NCBI RefSeq assembly: GCF_036785885.1
Contig: NC_092315.1
Span: forward strand, 21,554,026-21,618,025
Reading direction: 5' to 3'
Length of the DNA stretch: 64,000 bases
From: Coffea arabica
Lineage: Eukaryota; Streptophyta; Magnoliopsida; Gentianales; Rubiaceae
Part shown: piece after piece, positions 22,739 to 35,953 of the stretch
Position numbering within the stretch: the first letter of the stretch is position 1
Layout of the letters: the number at the start of each line of letters is the position of its first letter
Position numbers and translations under genes: made by a program
The notes under the pieces: generated by a model
Databases searched by the model: none
What the model was told of the DNA's origin: nothing
Seen by the model: only the letters and a program-made list of their open reading frames with translations

Positions 22739-22777
22739 GGGCACCATCATGCATCGCATGATGCCCCAACAAACTAG
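22739..22777 (+). terminator. Helitron-2 3' hairpin and CTAG terminus
   Basis: The imperfect hairpin GGGCACCATCATGC-ATC-GCATGATGCCC is followed by CAACAAACTAG, with T outside. In Helitrons this hairpin acts as the rolling-circle termination signal. Confidence 0.85.
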
Positions 22778-22915
22778 TATAGTTACAAAGTGGGAGAGAA
22801 GCAAAACGTAGATTTGAATTGGTACATATAGCCTCAAACGACGTCGTACTAGTTGGAGAAAATCATTTCAACGAAGCTCTGGAGTCGGATCAAGTGAGAT
22901 TTCAAAGTTCAAGAA
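22778..22915 (+). promoter_or_regulatory. VPS45 5' flank, only 138 bp of non-Helitron DNA
   Basis: The proximal promoter/5' UTR of VPS45 is limited to this stretch before Helitron-2 begins. It contains a 10-bp perfect palindrome ACGACGTCGT (22838-22847), an ACGT-core motif of the kind bound by bZIP factors. No convincing TATA box is seen. Confidence 0.5.
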
Positions 22916-25900
22916 ATGGTGCTAGTAAATGCCGCACGGGATTACATCAATCGAATCCTTCAAGACATTTCCGGGATGAAAATTCTCATCCTCGATTCTG
23001 CTACGGTTCGTAATTCTTACAGTTCCTTGTGTTTAATTTTGTTTTTCAATTTGATGTGTTAATTCTTGGATTATAATTGCCATTACTATTGCGGGTCAAT
23101 TGTCCTGGTTCTAATGTCTCTCATTAGTTGGTCAAATTTATGGGTTTCTTGTGGATTTCGTTAATATTTTATATTTCCTCTTTTTGGATGTTAATTGTTG
23201 AGTTATAAATACCATTGATCCCTTGTGGGTTCATTTTGCACACTTAATCTCGTGATTGATTGGTCAAAAGTATGGGTCCTTTTTCCTTTTTGGGGTCAAT
23301 TTCATGCAGATTTTGTGTAGTGTCTGCTCAAGTATAACTCTGGTTGAGCGGAATTTTAAAACTGAGGTTAGTTAGTAATAATTGTCAAAAAGGAGCTAAA
23401 GTTTGTAGAATTCTGAAAGTGATGCGGTTTATTTCGAATTTGATGTTTGACGATAAAATTTGGTGGAGTATTTTTTGTTGGACTGATTGAGGTATTGTGT
23501 TTAGAGATAGTTCTGTTGGATGCGTTAAAAACCCTTTCCCTGGTTCTTTCAGGATGCATTGCTTTCTCTTCATCTCTTCTACCGATTTTCTGTAATGAGA
23601 ATCTATTTTATCTGAAATTTTCTGGATTTTTAGGTACTCATGTTGTATATTAATGAAAATGTAGCAGTAATGTTGAACGCCTGAATTGTTCCTACCTTGA
23701 GAAAATGAGTCTTATCTTGGGTACATTTAAAATTATCTTGAATTAACTCTGTTTAAGTTATGGGATTTGGGTAGCTTATTAGAAAGAATTCATGATTAGG
23801 ACTATTCAGTTGGAGTTTGGCTGCTTCATTTGACTTTAAAAACTTGTGTTTCGAGACACAAGCAGATTTGACATAGTTTTATTATGTTTGCATTCATGGC
23901 TGCAGGTTAGTATTGTAAGCGTTGCATATTCTCAGTCAGAGCTTCTTCAGAAAGAAGTTTTTTTGGTTGAATTTGTAGATTCAATATCCATGTCCAAAGA
24001 GCCAATGTCACATCTAAAAGCAGTTTATTTCCTTCGACCAACATCAGAGAATATTCAGCTTATGCGGCGTCAATTGGCTAAACCTCGATTTGGCGAGTAT
24101 CACCTTTGTAAGTTAATTGAATAAGGACATTGGATCGTTTGTTAAGCCTGATTACATTGTTGAGTGAGTTTTGAATTCTTGTGGGGACTGTATTTGTATG
24201 TTATCATGGTTTGTTTGATAATACATTTGTTGGACATGAATTGCTCTTATTGCAATGTTAACAATATTACTAGTTTCAGGCTGTTGCCACAGTGGCTAAA
24301 CAGCATCTATGTTTCATTTCGAGACGCTTATTTACTCCCTAACTTGTATGTCATGATGTTTGCAGTTTTCTCAAACATGTTGAAAGATACCCAACTGCAT
24401 ATCTTAGCTGATTCAGATGAGCATGAGATTGTTCGCCAAGTGCAGGTTACTTTGGATCCTCTGGATGCAGTTTTTTTTTTTTTGGGATAGGATATTTCTT
24501 ATTATTTTGCTATCCTCCCAATCACTAAGAATTTAAGATAACGTATTTGAAATTACAAAAATGTTAAAAAGGATTGATTCTGTGGAGCTCCTGTGAGGTT
24601 TCTAAGAGAGTGTTGAAAATGTTGAACTATTAGTGTTGGTTCTTAAACCAAATATGTAGTGTTTTGCTCTTTGTTTTCTACAATGTCCTGCCATTGTTTT
24701 CAGAACCTACAGTCGCTAATTTAGCAACTGAGTAGACTTTTCAGATCAACAAGTTAACTTGGAGGGTAGTCTATTAGCGTCTTGACAAGAAACCTGAGAG
24801 GCTGTCATTTTAATGTGAAAAATCAGATGGGAGATCCTTGAAATAATAGCAGATCTCATTAGTGTTAATCTACCCCAAAAAAAAAAAAGAAAGAAAAAAC
24901 TATTGTGCAACGTATTCTAAATGACTGAAGAGCTGGCCTTTTCAGTTTTATAATTAACTGCTCCTCATCAATAACAACTTGATCTGTCCAGGAGTTCTTT
25001 GCTGACTTTGTTGCATTAGACCCATTTCACTTCACGTTGAACATTGCATCCAACCAAATGTATATGCTCCCAGCAGTTGTTGATCCTTCAAGTCTGCTGC
25101 ACTTTTGTGAACGAGTTGTCGATGGAATTGCTGCTTTATTTTTGGCCTTGAAACGAAGACCTATTATTCGTTATTCAAGAACATCTGACATTTCAAAAAG
25201 AATAGCACAAGAGGCAGCGGTAAGAAAAAGTGATGTTAGATGGATGGTACATTACTAGTTATGACTGTTTGATGCCTCTCAATCAACTTATATTTTTCAA
25301 ATCTCTTGTTGGTTTCACAGGACTAACTCATAAATTTTCATGTCTGTTTTAGCAGAGATGAGAAGTTGTCTAATTTCTACAGAGATAGAACTAATTCAAG
25401 AGCTCATTTTTTTCCTTTCTTCTGGATGTGCAGAAGCTGATGTACCAGCAGGAAAGTGGTCTTTTTGATTTTAGACGAACAGAGGTTACTCCTTTGTTGT
25501 TGGTGATTGATAGGAGGGATGACCCAGTTGCTCCCTTGCTTAATCAATGGACTTATCAGGTAGATGTGCTATGCTCTGACCTTAATTTATTATGTCATTA
25601 CAGAAGAAAGTGCCGTTCATTGACTTCCTTTATGTTCATGTGTTTACAATCTGAATTGGATGCTGCTGAAACTTTCTAAAATCTGTCATAGGCAATGGTC
25701 CATGAGTTGATAGGCATTCAAGACAACAAAGTGGACTTGAGAAACATTGGCAAATTTCCCAAGGATCAACAGGTTCCCCCACCCCCCCTCTTGCAATACG
25801 TGCTTTCTTGTACTTAACTTGCGAATATACATTTACAACTTAAATGCTTTTAGGAGGTTGTCTTATCCTCTGAACAAGATGCCTTTTTCAAAGCCAATAT

Positions 25901-28900
25901 GTATGAAAACTTTGGAGATATTGGAATGAATATCAAAAGGATGGTGGATGATTTCCAACAAATTGCAAAGAGCAACCAGAACATCCAGACTGTAGGTTTG
26001 TGTTTGGAAAATTTGTGTATTTTATATGAATAAGAACTTTGCTTTGATGAATATGTCAATTTAGTGTTTCCAAGACCAATTCTGAACTGCACATTCTTTG
26101 ATTTGTTTCAGAGGATATGGCTAAATTTGTTGACAATTACCCCCAATACAGAAAAATGCATGGCAATGTTTCTAAGCATGTGACCCTTGTTACGGAAATG
26201 AGCAAGATAGTTGAAGAAAGAAAACTCATGTTAGTTTCAGAAGTAGAACAGGAATTGGCTTGCAATGGTGGCCAAGGGGCTGCATTTGAGGTAAAGTGAA
26301 TATCTGGCACTTTTTATTTTCTTTGTTAGCTTGCTGAAAAAGTGAATATCTGGAAGTCGGTTCTTTTTCACTGTATTGTGCTTAAGAATATATCAGAGCT
26401 TGGAAGATTTGTCCTTGGTTGGGTCCATCTTATGCTTTTTGTATACCCCAATCACATTTCATCCGTCAAGTTGAATGTTCTGCCTGAAATGCAGATGTAA
26501 TTCCCAAGGATATCTCTTAGAATCAAGTCAGATATAGATTTCAAATTCCGTAAGATGATTATAGTTTAATGACATGTGTCAGGTGCACAACCAATAATTA
26601 TAGTCATTCCTTTACCTTGAGTAAATTGCTGCCCAAGTATAGTAGTTTGTTTATCACTGATTTTACCTTGAGTTCATTTTGGCTTAGCATTTGTCAAGTC
26701 TCCAACAAGCAGAGTAAAACTTTAGCTATAAATAGTATTGAGAGGCAAATGGCACTGCAAAAAGCACTAAACCCTTTGAGGGATTAGGTGCAATGCACAA
26801 AGTAATGCTCACATTTAGTTGATTGAAGGGCTTGTTCTGCTTACAATCATGCAGCATTGACATATGCTATCCCAAAATGAAAATAAATGCCATGAAATGG
26901 CCTCAAACACTACACCCTCAAAAACTCAAAGTAAAATCTGCAGAAAAATTGTTAACATTAAACCCTTTTGACATGCAAAATGCCATTGGACATAATCATA
27001 CACACCCTTCACTGGAAAAATAAGTCCTTTCTATTATATCTGTTAGATATCAGTGCCATGTTACTTTTGTATTTCAAGTTGTTTGAATTTTTTTCTTTGA
27101 AAAAAAGAAGTGGCTAAAGAAGTAGCATGATTTAACCATAGAAGAATAGAGACAAAGTACCAATGCAAAATCACTCCATATAAAGACTAGAAATGATTGT
27201 AAAAGAACAGACAATGCTGACTTGTAAAAGAGCAGGAAATATGACTTGAATACAGTTTCTTATTCAATTACCTCTGTTTGCTTTTGTTGTTCTCTCTGAG
27301 TAATATTAATATGTTAACCAAGGTTTAAGCTTGAGCCATCATATTGTTTCCTTTTATTTTTTGTCAATGAGTAATTTTTTTGATGGTATGTTATTGTGAT
27401 GAAAATGAATAGCCCTTGGAAGAGTAGAATAGCTGTACATGATTGAATGGGCAGAATAAAAAACAAATTAAATGTTCCTTTTTTATATCTATTTTCATTT
27501 TGAGGAGGAACCACTGAAAACTACTTTTTATTTCATACATTGCTTGCTAATGTTTGGAATGTTTTTTATTAGACATTTACAGTGGTGTTTAGCATATCTA
27601 AGTTGTTGCAACACATAGTATCTTTGGTAACTTCATAGAGGTTAGATGTGTGTTTGAGCTGGAACCATATAGGTTGACCTATATTTGACATGGAATTTGG
27701 TGTCTTCTTGAATCAGTAACTTGAATTTCAAAGTTAGGTTTTTGTTTCTTATTTTCCTCCACCGTGGTAGTGAATTTTCAAATAGTTAAATCATCTTTGT
27801 TTGAACAATTTTGGTTTTCTATAGGTTGTAGTGGATTGTGCAGATTAATGTGATACCTATAGTTTAAATTAGGGTTTATGAGCTTGACCTATTTCCTACC
27901 ATGTTTATGTGCAGGCTGTGACAAATCTTCTTAACAATGACAGTGTCTCTGACATTGACCGCTTACGTCTAGTCATGCTGTATGCTTTGCGTTATGAAAA
28001 GGAGAGTCCTGTTCAACTGATGCAGTTATTTAACAAATTGGCATCCCGGTCTCCCAAGTATAAGCCTGGGGTGAGAGATCAAATTCAGAAGGCTTCATTT
28101 GGTTGTTTGCTTCTATTGATTTCCCTTGCTTGTGTGATTCTTGCAATTTGTGATTGTGTGGCTCTTCCTTCTGCTTTTGAGGCTTCGGATTTGGAGCTTC
28201 AGATCATTTGGAGCATATGCATTAATTATTATATTTTCTGTTGAATCTTGACATTGGAGTCAAACTAGATCCCCTATTAAATGATCTTCCATCCATTTGC
28301 AGCTTGTGCAATTTTTACTAAAGCAGGCTGGAGTTGATAAACGAACTGGGGATCTTTATGGAAACCGGGATCTTCTAAATATTGCACGCAACATGGCTCG
28401 TGGGCTCAAGGTTTGCCTTCAAACTTTTGTTCTCGTGTTTCTTTAACATTATTTTGCTATAGGCACTATGAAATTGTCACTGTTTCTTGTAGGGGGTTGA
28501 GAATGTGTACACCCAACATCAGCCGCTTTTATTTCATATAATGGAGAGCATTACCAAGGGGCGACTGAAAGATGTGGATTATCCTTTTGTTGGGAATCAC
28601 TTTCAGCAAGGGAGGTTAGTTAATTAATTAATTCATCATTTTCTGTTGAGACCTTGTTTCTGCCTCCTGGACTGACGTATTTATGCCTTACTGATTTTTT
28701 TGTGCTCCTTAACCTATGGATTTAATTTAGAAAGTTCTTTATTAGTCTTTATCATGCACACTCCAGTTCTTTATTCCTTCCTTGTTTGACCAGTCATAAA
28801 TTAATTGATGCCTGTAAGGTGAGTGACTGGGCCAATGTTCACTCATGGTGAATGCAGAAGGTCTGGTTTTTATGTGGAAAATATACCGATGCAAGACACC

Positions 28901-31176
28901 ATTTAGATTGATTTACATGGATTTAGTTGATGACACTAGGGCTGAGAGTTTATTTTTTTCATTTAAGCAGTAATACAGCAGAAGATCTGTTTGAGTTTTA
29001 GCAGTTGATTCTGAGAACGATACATGCTCGTGAGAGGTGGTTGTGGATTTGCGCTGTTCAATGTATTGCTCTTTTTTATGGAAACAGAAGAAGATTGCTT
29101 GGTTGTTAGCAAGGAACAAGGAATTAGGGCTTAAGTGGAGCGAGGATGATTTGGGGTTTTATTTATTCTTTCTTGTGTTGCGGGGTGGGGGTGTCTAATA
29201 GAGTGAGGTTAGGTTATTTGGAAATCATTTGAATCTGCTTGAAAGCTTTCACATTCAGGTTATATCCTTGTAATAGAATTTGAAAATTTTTCTATGACAA
29301 GGATTAAGTTGCCACTAAGTATGTATTGTCACATATCTTCCTTCTTCACCCTGCCATGCTGTAGGAAAAAGCTTTTCAATCTTGTATTTTCCATTGATTT
29401 CTAGTTACAAGCGCCCCCCCCAACCGAAAAAAAAAAAAACAAAAAAGCAGAGGAGTCGGATTTAAGAAGCAGGGAGGGGGCAGGGGGATTTGAACCCAGG
29501 AACTTTAAATCCTAGAACCTCAACCTTTGCCACTAGATCAAGGCATCCTTGGCACTGCTTCCAGAATAATAAGTTTTAAGAATATTGGAGGCTACATAGA
29601 AGAAGAAAGTTTAGGAAGATTCTCTAAGAATGTGTTGTAGATTCCACAGAAATGCCCCACACTAAGGCTTCAAGCAACAAAAGGGCTGTAAACTTTAAAC
29701 GAAAGCATGTGATTGTCATACTGTTCTTTAACTTCAAATCTTTGGTGTGTGAGACTTTTAAGCTTCTGCAGATTTTTTGTTCAAACTCTGAACCATTCAT
29801 TTCTCATACAAGGACAGCTTGGACTTTCAATAAGGCTGCCTATGGTTACATTACCTGTTTTAAACTCATGGACGAAACTGCAGAGAATCTCAGCAAATCT
29901 GACAGCTATAGTAATGCTTGACTATTATATTCAGAATCAAAATTTTGAGATTGAACATGCAAAGAAAACATAGGTTTCATATTAAACTTCATAAAACCAC
30001 GTAGGCTTCCTTTTGTAGATTTATGATATGCCTCTCTGTGCTTGTGTTATTGGTTGACATGAATGTAGGATGATATTCTCTGGAATTGCAATTGGTCTGA
30101 GAAAAAAATTACGGGAATTAACATAGTATTGGTGCTTGCTAACAGCATCCCAAGTTAAGGAGTGAATTTTTTATTTTTAAAACCTAGGATTCACAGTATG
30201 TTGGGATTCTGAGATAGTGAAGCTCCTACACGTTTTTGGTAGACTTAGTGGTATATCTTTTAGGTTGGCTTTTTGGATATTTTTTTCCTACTAGATGTTG
30301 CATTGTAAGCCAATGACTCAGGTGGCAGCTATGAGTGCTCCTTATACAGGGAGGAAATACCTAGAAAATTAGCTGTAGACCCACAGTAAGTTAGAGCAGT
30401 AGGAAGATCCTTGTGAAGTCATGTCGAGGCCTTTCTCCATAGTCTTCGATTTGACTTCTCCTTTATGTTTCTATTCAATGTATCAAAATCAGTTTTTTAG
30501 TCCAGTTATACAGTCAAGGTTTTTGTCTAATATGAAAGGCTTTGAAGTTATCTTCTTTCGCGCAAAGAATGTTTAACACATGACATCAACTATTATCAGA
30601 GTTTTGAATCATTGATCAAACTCACTCCCTACATTCATTATTGTTGACAGGTTGCAGGAAGTGGTTATATTCATTGTTGGCGGGACAACATATGAAGAAT
30701 CACGTGCAGTTGCTTTACAAAATACTACAAACTCTGGTATTCGTTTCATTCTTGGGGGTTCTGCAGTTCTCAATTCTAAGAGGTCTGTGAGTTTTAAATA
30801 TACTTCCGAGTGACTGTTGTTCAGACTGGGTCCAAGAAAATCACGTTAAATGCTATGAAACTTTTTTATTGCAAATACATCTCTGTTATTGGTTTTATGT
30901 AGATTTATTTGCATTTTTTGTTTTTATCTGCTTGGGCCTAGTACATATTCCTTTTGCTTGCTTAAAAACTTTTTGGGATTGCATGTTGGCTTTGTTACTT
31001 TCTGGTTGGCTGTATATGAATTTACCAGACTCCATTTCTTACAAAACAAAATCACCTTTGTTTCCCTTCCACTTACAAATCTTTCAGAAAGTCATATTGA
31101 TCCATGTGCACCCAGGTTTCTGAAGGACCTTGAAGAAGCTCAGAGGATAGCTCGGACTACCACTGGTTTGGTTTGA
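22916..31176 (+). CDS. VPS45: VPS45, Sec1/Munc18 family vacuolar protein sorting protein, 13 exons, 568 aa
   Basis: Binds syntaxins of the trans-Golgi network/endosome and promotes SNARE assembly for vacuolar trafficking. Exons: 22916-23005, 23906-24107, 24366-24445, 24992-25219, 25434-25559, 25692-25772, 25854-25995, 26112-26290, 27915-28070, 28303-28410, 28493-28614, 30651-30782, 31116-31176. All junctions are GT-AG and phases close exactly (1707 nt). The protein starts MVLVNAARDYINRILQDISG and ends RTTTGLV; family blocks include PLLLVIDRRDDPVAPLLNQW, NMYENFGDIGMNIKRMVDDF and VIFIVGGTTYEESRAVALQN. Length matches the ~569-aa Arabidopsis protein. No broken exon, so probably functional. The promoter side abuts Helitron-2. 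Confidence 0.97.
29425..29555 (-). mobile_element. tRNA-derived SINE-like insertion in VPS45 intron 11
   Basis: On the minus strand, an A-box-like TCTAGTGGCAAAGG is followed about 40 nt later by B box GGGTTCAAATCCC (plus-strand 29485-29497), then a body ending in a T-rich tail (plus-strand A-run near 29430-29445). It sits in the 2036-bp intron 28615-30650. I could not identify target duplications, so the ends are approximate. Confidence 0.5.
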
Positions 31177-33579
31177 CTTCCAATCTAGACTCTCAAGCAT
31201 CTTGACTCTTGACTCTTTCAAAATGGTGATACTGCTGTATGTAAATGTGAGTTGTAATACATGTTTTCTGAAACAGTTGCCGCCCCTCTCATTGCCAATT
31301 TTGACAGTCACAATGCGGTTCTAATAACTTAGTTGCTGTTCTTTGTAGCTGAGAAAATAGGCTCATGTACAGCTAATCTGATAATATTTAAGTGTTATTC
31401 TCAAGTTGAAACTATACTAGTCTCTCAATGTGGGTACTTTAGGCACAGCAGATTTTGTGTGCGCGCGCGCACGTTAGCGTTTGTGTGTTTAGCATACATA
31501 CACACACATACATAGATTAAATAGCTTGTGTGCTTGTGTTTAACATACGTATACACATACACATACATTGATTAAGTAGCAAGATAGCTAAGTCCTTTTT
31601 TTTTTTCCAATACTCTTTCTACCCGGTTTGGCTAAAGGGCAACGCAGCTCACAAGATACTAAGGTGTTTTATATAGCGCAAAATCCATTGAATCCCTTTT
31701 AACTATAAGGTTCATTGCAAATTGCCTCCTAGCGATCGCATTGTGCATCACAATTCACTGAGATGGTTTGGTTTGACGTGACCAAAATTTGGCATATGAT
31801 CAAACTTGAATCAGAGTTAGAGGGCAAAATTACCATTGTAAATTGCCAAATAGCCTGGCCTCTTTTTTTTTTTTTGTCTGGCCCCTCCATTGGTATGAGC
31901 AAATCTATGCTAAGTAGCTTAGGTACATTCATTATGCTCCTTGGACATGGAAAATCTAGTAACCGTGAACATAGAGATCTAGTTCTAATTGTAATCCTGC
32001 GAACTCGACCATACAAAAGTGCTCACTTTTACTCGAGCAAGGAGGCTAAACAAAATAAGATGGCATTGGTCTCCATTAGTAGAGCGCTAGAGACACCTAA
32101 GAGCTTAACAAGCAAGTTGTCTAACCATCAAATGGTTCAATGCATTTTCGTTGTATAAGAGACTACTGCAGATGCAGTTTCTAAGAATTGCAATATACTG
32201 TGCATTACTCGTAGCTGAAATTGATCACATTTGGAAAAATCATAAAAAGTCATAAAGAGCCCCTCATCTCATGAGGTCAATCCAAGCTCAACTTAGATGC
32301 TCATCATACTATTCTTACATAAGAGGAAATTAATCAAGTCTCAAATTGTTCTTTGAATGCTTATTCCTGCCCCCATAAAATCATAATGCCAAAATCCTAG
32401 ATAAACTCCCATTAAAAACCAAAATATTTATTCAAAGGGGGAAAAGTGGAAACTGAACTCAAATGGAGGTACACAACAAGGGACAGAAAATGCAGGGCTG
32501 TATATATAAAATATGGACAACCTCTTACCGCATTCTTCTTTGGAAGCAAAATTTTCTCCAATCAAGAGAACTAAAAGAACATACAACTTTTTTTTTTTTT
32601 TTTTTTTTTTTGGGTCAAAAGTAGTTAAAAGGATGTACTCTACTTTACAAAAGGTTGGTAACTAGCAGATAATCTTTATGTTAGCTTACTTAACCACACA
32701 AACGAAGACTTCGCTCCACCTGATCTCATTCAAGAGTTAGCGGTTAATTTAGCGAAACCATGATTACCAAGGTTCACTTTCCTAATAATGAAGGAAAATG
32801 AACACAGCCAAAATGATTCACTACATAATCTAATGTCATTTGTAACATTATCTAATGGGATTATACTACAAAAACACTGATTAATCTCATCAACAATCAA
32901 TTCGCAATTTAAAAAAAAAAATGACAGATGCCCACTGCTCCTCAATTGCTAGTTACACGCACGTTGAGTGTAATACTCCATAATTTTTTTTTGTATTTTC
33001 CAAATACTTGTAAATATGTAATTTGCGTGTTTCTTCTTATCAAAACTTAATTTAGCAAAATGAAAATAGGAATACTAGGCAATTGTGGAAGAATGATATT
33101 GCTGTTCGTACAATTGTACACCTTTATACCCTTGTATACGTATCTCTAAGCTTACATATAGTTGAATGAATTAATTAACTAGAGATGGTGCTCCCCACAT
33201 CCCTTAACAAGTAAAGTCAATTGGAAATTATCCCTCACCGGTACTTCAAGACAAGAAAGAAAATGAAGTAAAGACTCTTATACAAGTAGAGAACTCCCTC
33301 TCAAAATCGAGAAATTATACCTGATTACCCCTAGTCGTAATGGTTTTTGTAGGTGCAGGATACTGAGGGAAAAGTCATCTAATTACTATGTAAAAAGTGG
33401 TTGCAATTGGAGTTTTAACGAGAATTAGAGAGAACTAACAGAATGATCACGTGAATCGCACTTGCAACATTAATGTAACAATGAAAATGACAAATTTGGT
33501 CCCTTATCCTTGTGTCCTTAACCAATTTTACCTCTTAGTTATGATGGTGAATGAATTCAGTTCCTTGGCTACCAAAACA
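31177..33579. other. Intergenic, 3' of VPS45; microsatellites, no gene
   Basis: Holds an alternating CG/TG/CA tract (about 31455-31575: GTGTGCGCGCGCGCACG, ACACACACATACAT), a T-run of about 27 at 32588-32611, and AT-rich DNA. The short ORFs have no family features. Confidence 0.6.
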
Positions 33580-34525
33580 GTGGCCAATAAAATGTTTTTA
33601 CAAGGAATGGAGAGATATCAACAAAATGGAAAGACCTTAATGTTATTTCTTTGGCATATGTTTGAGAAAATTATTTAAAAAGTTCATAAAACTACTAAAA
33701 CTCAAAATACTTTAGGAAAAAATGGCCATTTTGGTCCTTATCTATCATCGCAACATTAATGTAACAATGAAATTTGAAAAATTCTAATAAAGTTAGCCAC
33801 GTGTGTAGTATGTGTGATATTAAAAGAAATTGCTTTTGTATATCATCATTAAGGTTGTGCCATATTTTGTCTTTTGAACAATGTAAACCTTTATTTTCAC
33901 AAAATAAAGTGAATACAGGATTTTTAATGAAAAATTACAAAACCCTAATGGAGCCGATCACATGCACTATAAGTTTACCTTGCGAAAAAAAAGTAGAATA
34001 AACCTTAACTTCCAAAAAAAAGTGGCCAATAAATGTTTTTACAAGAAAATGGAGAGTTGTCAATGAAATGGAAAGACCTTAATGTTATTTCTTTGGCATA
34101 TGTTTGGGGAAAAAAATTTAAAAAGTTTATAAAATTACTATGACTCAAAATATTTCATGAAAAATGGCCATTTTGGTCCCTCATCTTTGGGGTTTTGACC
34201 AATTTAGTCCCTTATCTATCATTGTGACTATTTTATTCTATTATCTTTACCCAAAAAAAAAAAAAAAACAATTTAGGACCTCTTATGGAAATTTGAAAAG
34301 TTCTAATGAAATTAGTCACGTGTGTAGCGTGGGTGCTATTAAACATGACTGCTTTGGTACATTATCATTAAGGTTGTGTCCTATTTTGCCTTTTGAAAAA
34401 TGTAAACCTTCATTTTCACAAAATAAAGTTATTATAGGACTTTTAATGAAAAATTATAAAACTCTAATGGAGTCGGTCCTATGCACTATGAGTTTAACTT
34501 TTTTTAAAAAAAAAGCAGAATAGGA
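33580..34525. repeat. Two ~440-bp direct copies, AT-rich
   Basis: AGTGGCCAATAAAATGTTTT at 33580 recurs as AGTGGCCAATAAATG at 34020, and downstream blocks (AATGGAAAGACCTTAATG, GTGTGTAG, AATGTAAACCTT) recur in order. Part of the second copy is also inverted at 34660-34790. Confidence 0.75.
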
Positions 34526-34790
34526 AAAAAAACTCACACACACAGAGATACACCAATTGGTATGTGATGACATGAAATAGACAAAATTGGACATGATCAT
34601 GAAGATGATGGATGAAAACATTCATTTTTAATTGTGCATATAACTAATTCTGTTAAAATTTTTCATTTTCCATAAGAGGTCCAAGATTAGTTTTTCTTGT
34701 TTGGTAAAGATAAATGACTAAAATGATCACAGTTACAGACAAAGAATTGAATTGTTCAAAACTCCAAAAATGAGGGACCAAAAAAGAAAC
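34167..34790. repeat. Inverted repeat, ~125-bp arms beginning TTTGGTCCCTCAT
   Basis: Left arm about 34167-34300, right arm about 34660-34790. Matching parts include TTTTGGTCCCTCAT, TTATCTTTACC and GACCTCTTATGGAAA. This resembles a non-autonomous long-TIR DNA element, but I could not confirm target duplications. Confidence 0.5.
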
Positions 34791-35953
34791 ACAATTTTTG
34801 TACATCAAACACACTATAAAACTTGTAAATATAAGTTTAGGCATTTTTTTCTATTTGCAATTCAAAACATCATAAGAAAATGCAAAGTAAGACTAAAAAA
34901 TTTCTCAAATTTTGAAATAGTACTACAAAATTTTTTGCAACTCAACTTCAAAAAGAAATTCCAAAATTACTTTTTTCTTTTTTTACACAAAATACACCAA
35001 ACTATGTCTAATAATAACAAATAACACGCATAAAAACATAAGTTCTCAAAGAAGATATTATGGTTATGATTTGATAACAAAATTGCAGGAAAAAAAGCCT
35101 CAATTTTGTGCTATCTGTCCAGGTTAATAATTAAATTTCAAAATATTATAAATGATTCATAAAGCTCATAAAATTTATCCAAATCTCTTTGTTCGTGTCA
35201 TAAAATTATTCATCGTTTCTTAATCCTAATTTTGGTAATTTACATATTATTTTGATAGGGAGGGATTAAGGAAAATGCCTGGAAGGGAATCAAACTAGTG
35301 ATTCAAAGACCAGAAACAAAGACTTTGATCCCCAATAAGTATACACATCATCTTGAACATACCACTGACTAGAATCAAGACTTAGGTGTTTGAATCTTTT
35401 TCTTGTTTTCATATCTTCTCCTTCCACACATGCTTTTGTACACTTCTATGGCTTTGCAACGCGCGGATATGAAACAAAGGCTAGGATCAGCCTAAATGAT
35501 GGCTTCAGGTATTTAGCTGGGATTCATTCTTTCTGAGGGTACCCAAACGCCTGCCTTTATGGCTTCAGGTATACATACCGGGGATTCATTCTTTTTGGGG
35601 GTGCCAATAAACCACCTTTGTGCTTACAAGATGCATGAACTTTTCTAGCTACCATGTGTTCCCGATGGTCATAGCAAGTGCGCAACCAAAAAAGGTAGAA
35701 CAAGTGGAAACTGAAGTAAACAGGATTATCCTCATTGTCAACCAAAACTCAGTGGGAAATGAAAGTAGGCGAGCAACTTGGAATTCCACAAGACTGGACA
35801 AAAAGCTTGTCAAATATGTATGCATCATAGTTGTTGATGGAATGTAATATTAATAAAGCAACAAAGAGGAGACAATAACTAATTGATATACACAATATGT
35901 ATTTTTCGAGCGTCAAGGCTTGATTGAAGCTGCTGTAAAATGTCCTGTGCAAC
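34791..35953. other. Intergenic, no gene seen
   Basis: AT-rich. A small direct repeat, ATGGCTTCAGGTAT followed by GGGATTCATTCTTT, occurs at ~35501 and ~35560. Confidence 0.5.

Larger units (their letters stand above)
13437..22777 (+). mobile_element. Helitron-2, 9341 bp, both termini visible
   Basis: 5' terminus TCTATTATATAAGAGACATG preceded by A. 3' terminus is a GC-rich hairpin (about 22739-22765, GGGCACCATCATGC / GCATGATGCCC around ATC) followed 10 nt later by CTAG and a flanking T. This gives insertion between A and T without target duplication, as Helitrons do. The interior carries a plus-strand Rep/helicase pseudogene and an RPA-like gene. A TRIM (16205-16663 plus 5-bp TSD) is nested in Rep, so the element was about 8.9 kb before that insertion. 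Confidence 0.85.

Noticed and set aside
31455..31575. Alternating CG/CA tract as a Z-DNA or regulatory element
   Set aside because: A simple microsatellite 3' of VPS45; nothing in the sequence supports a function.
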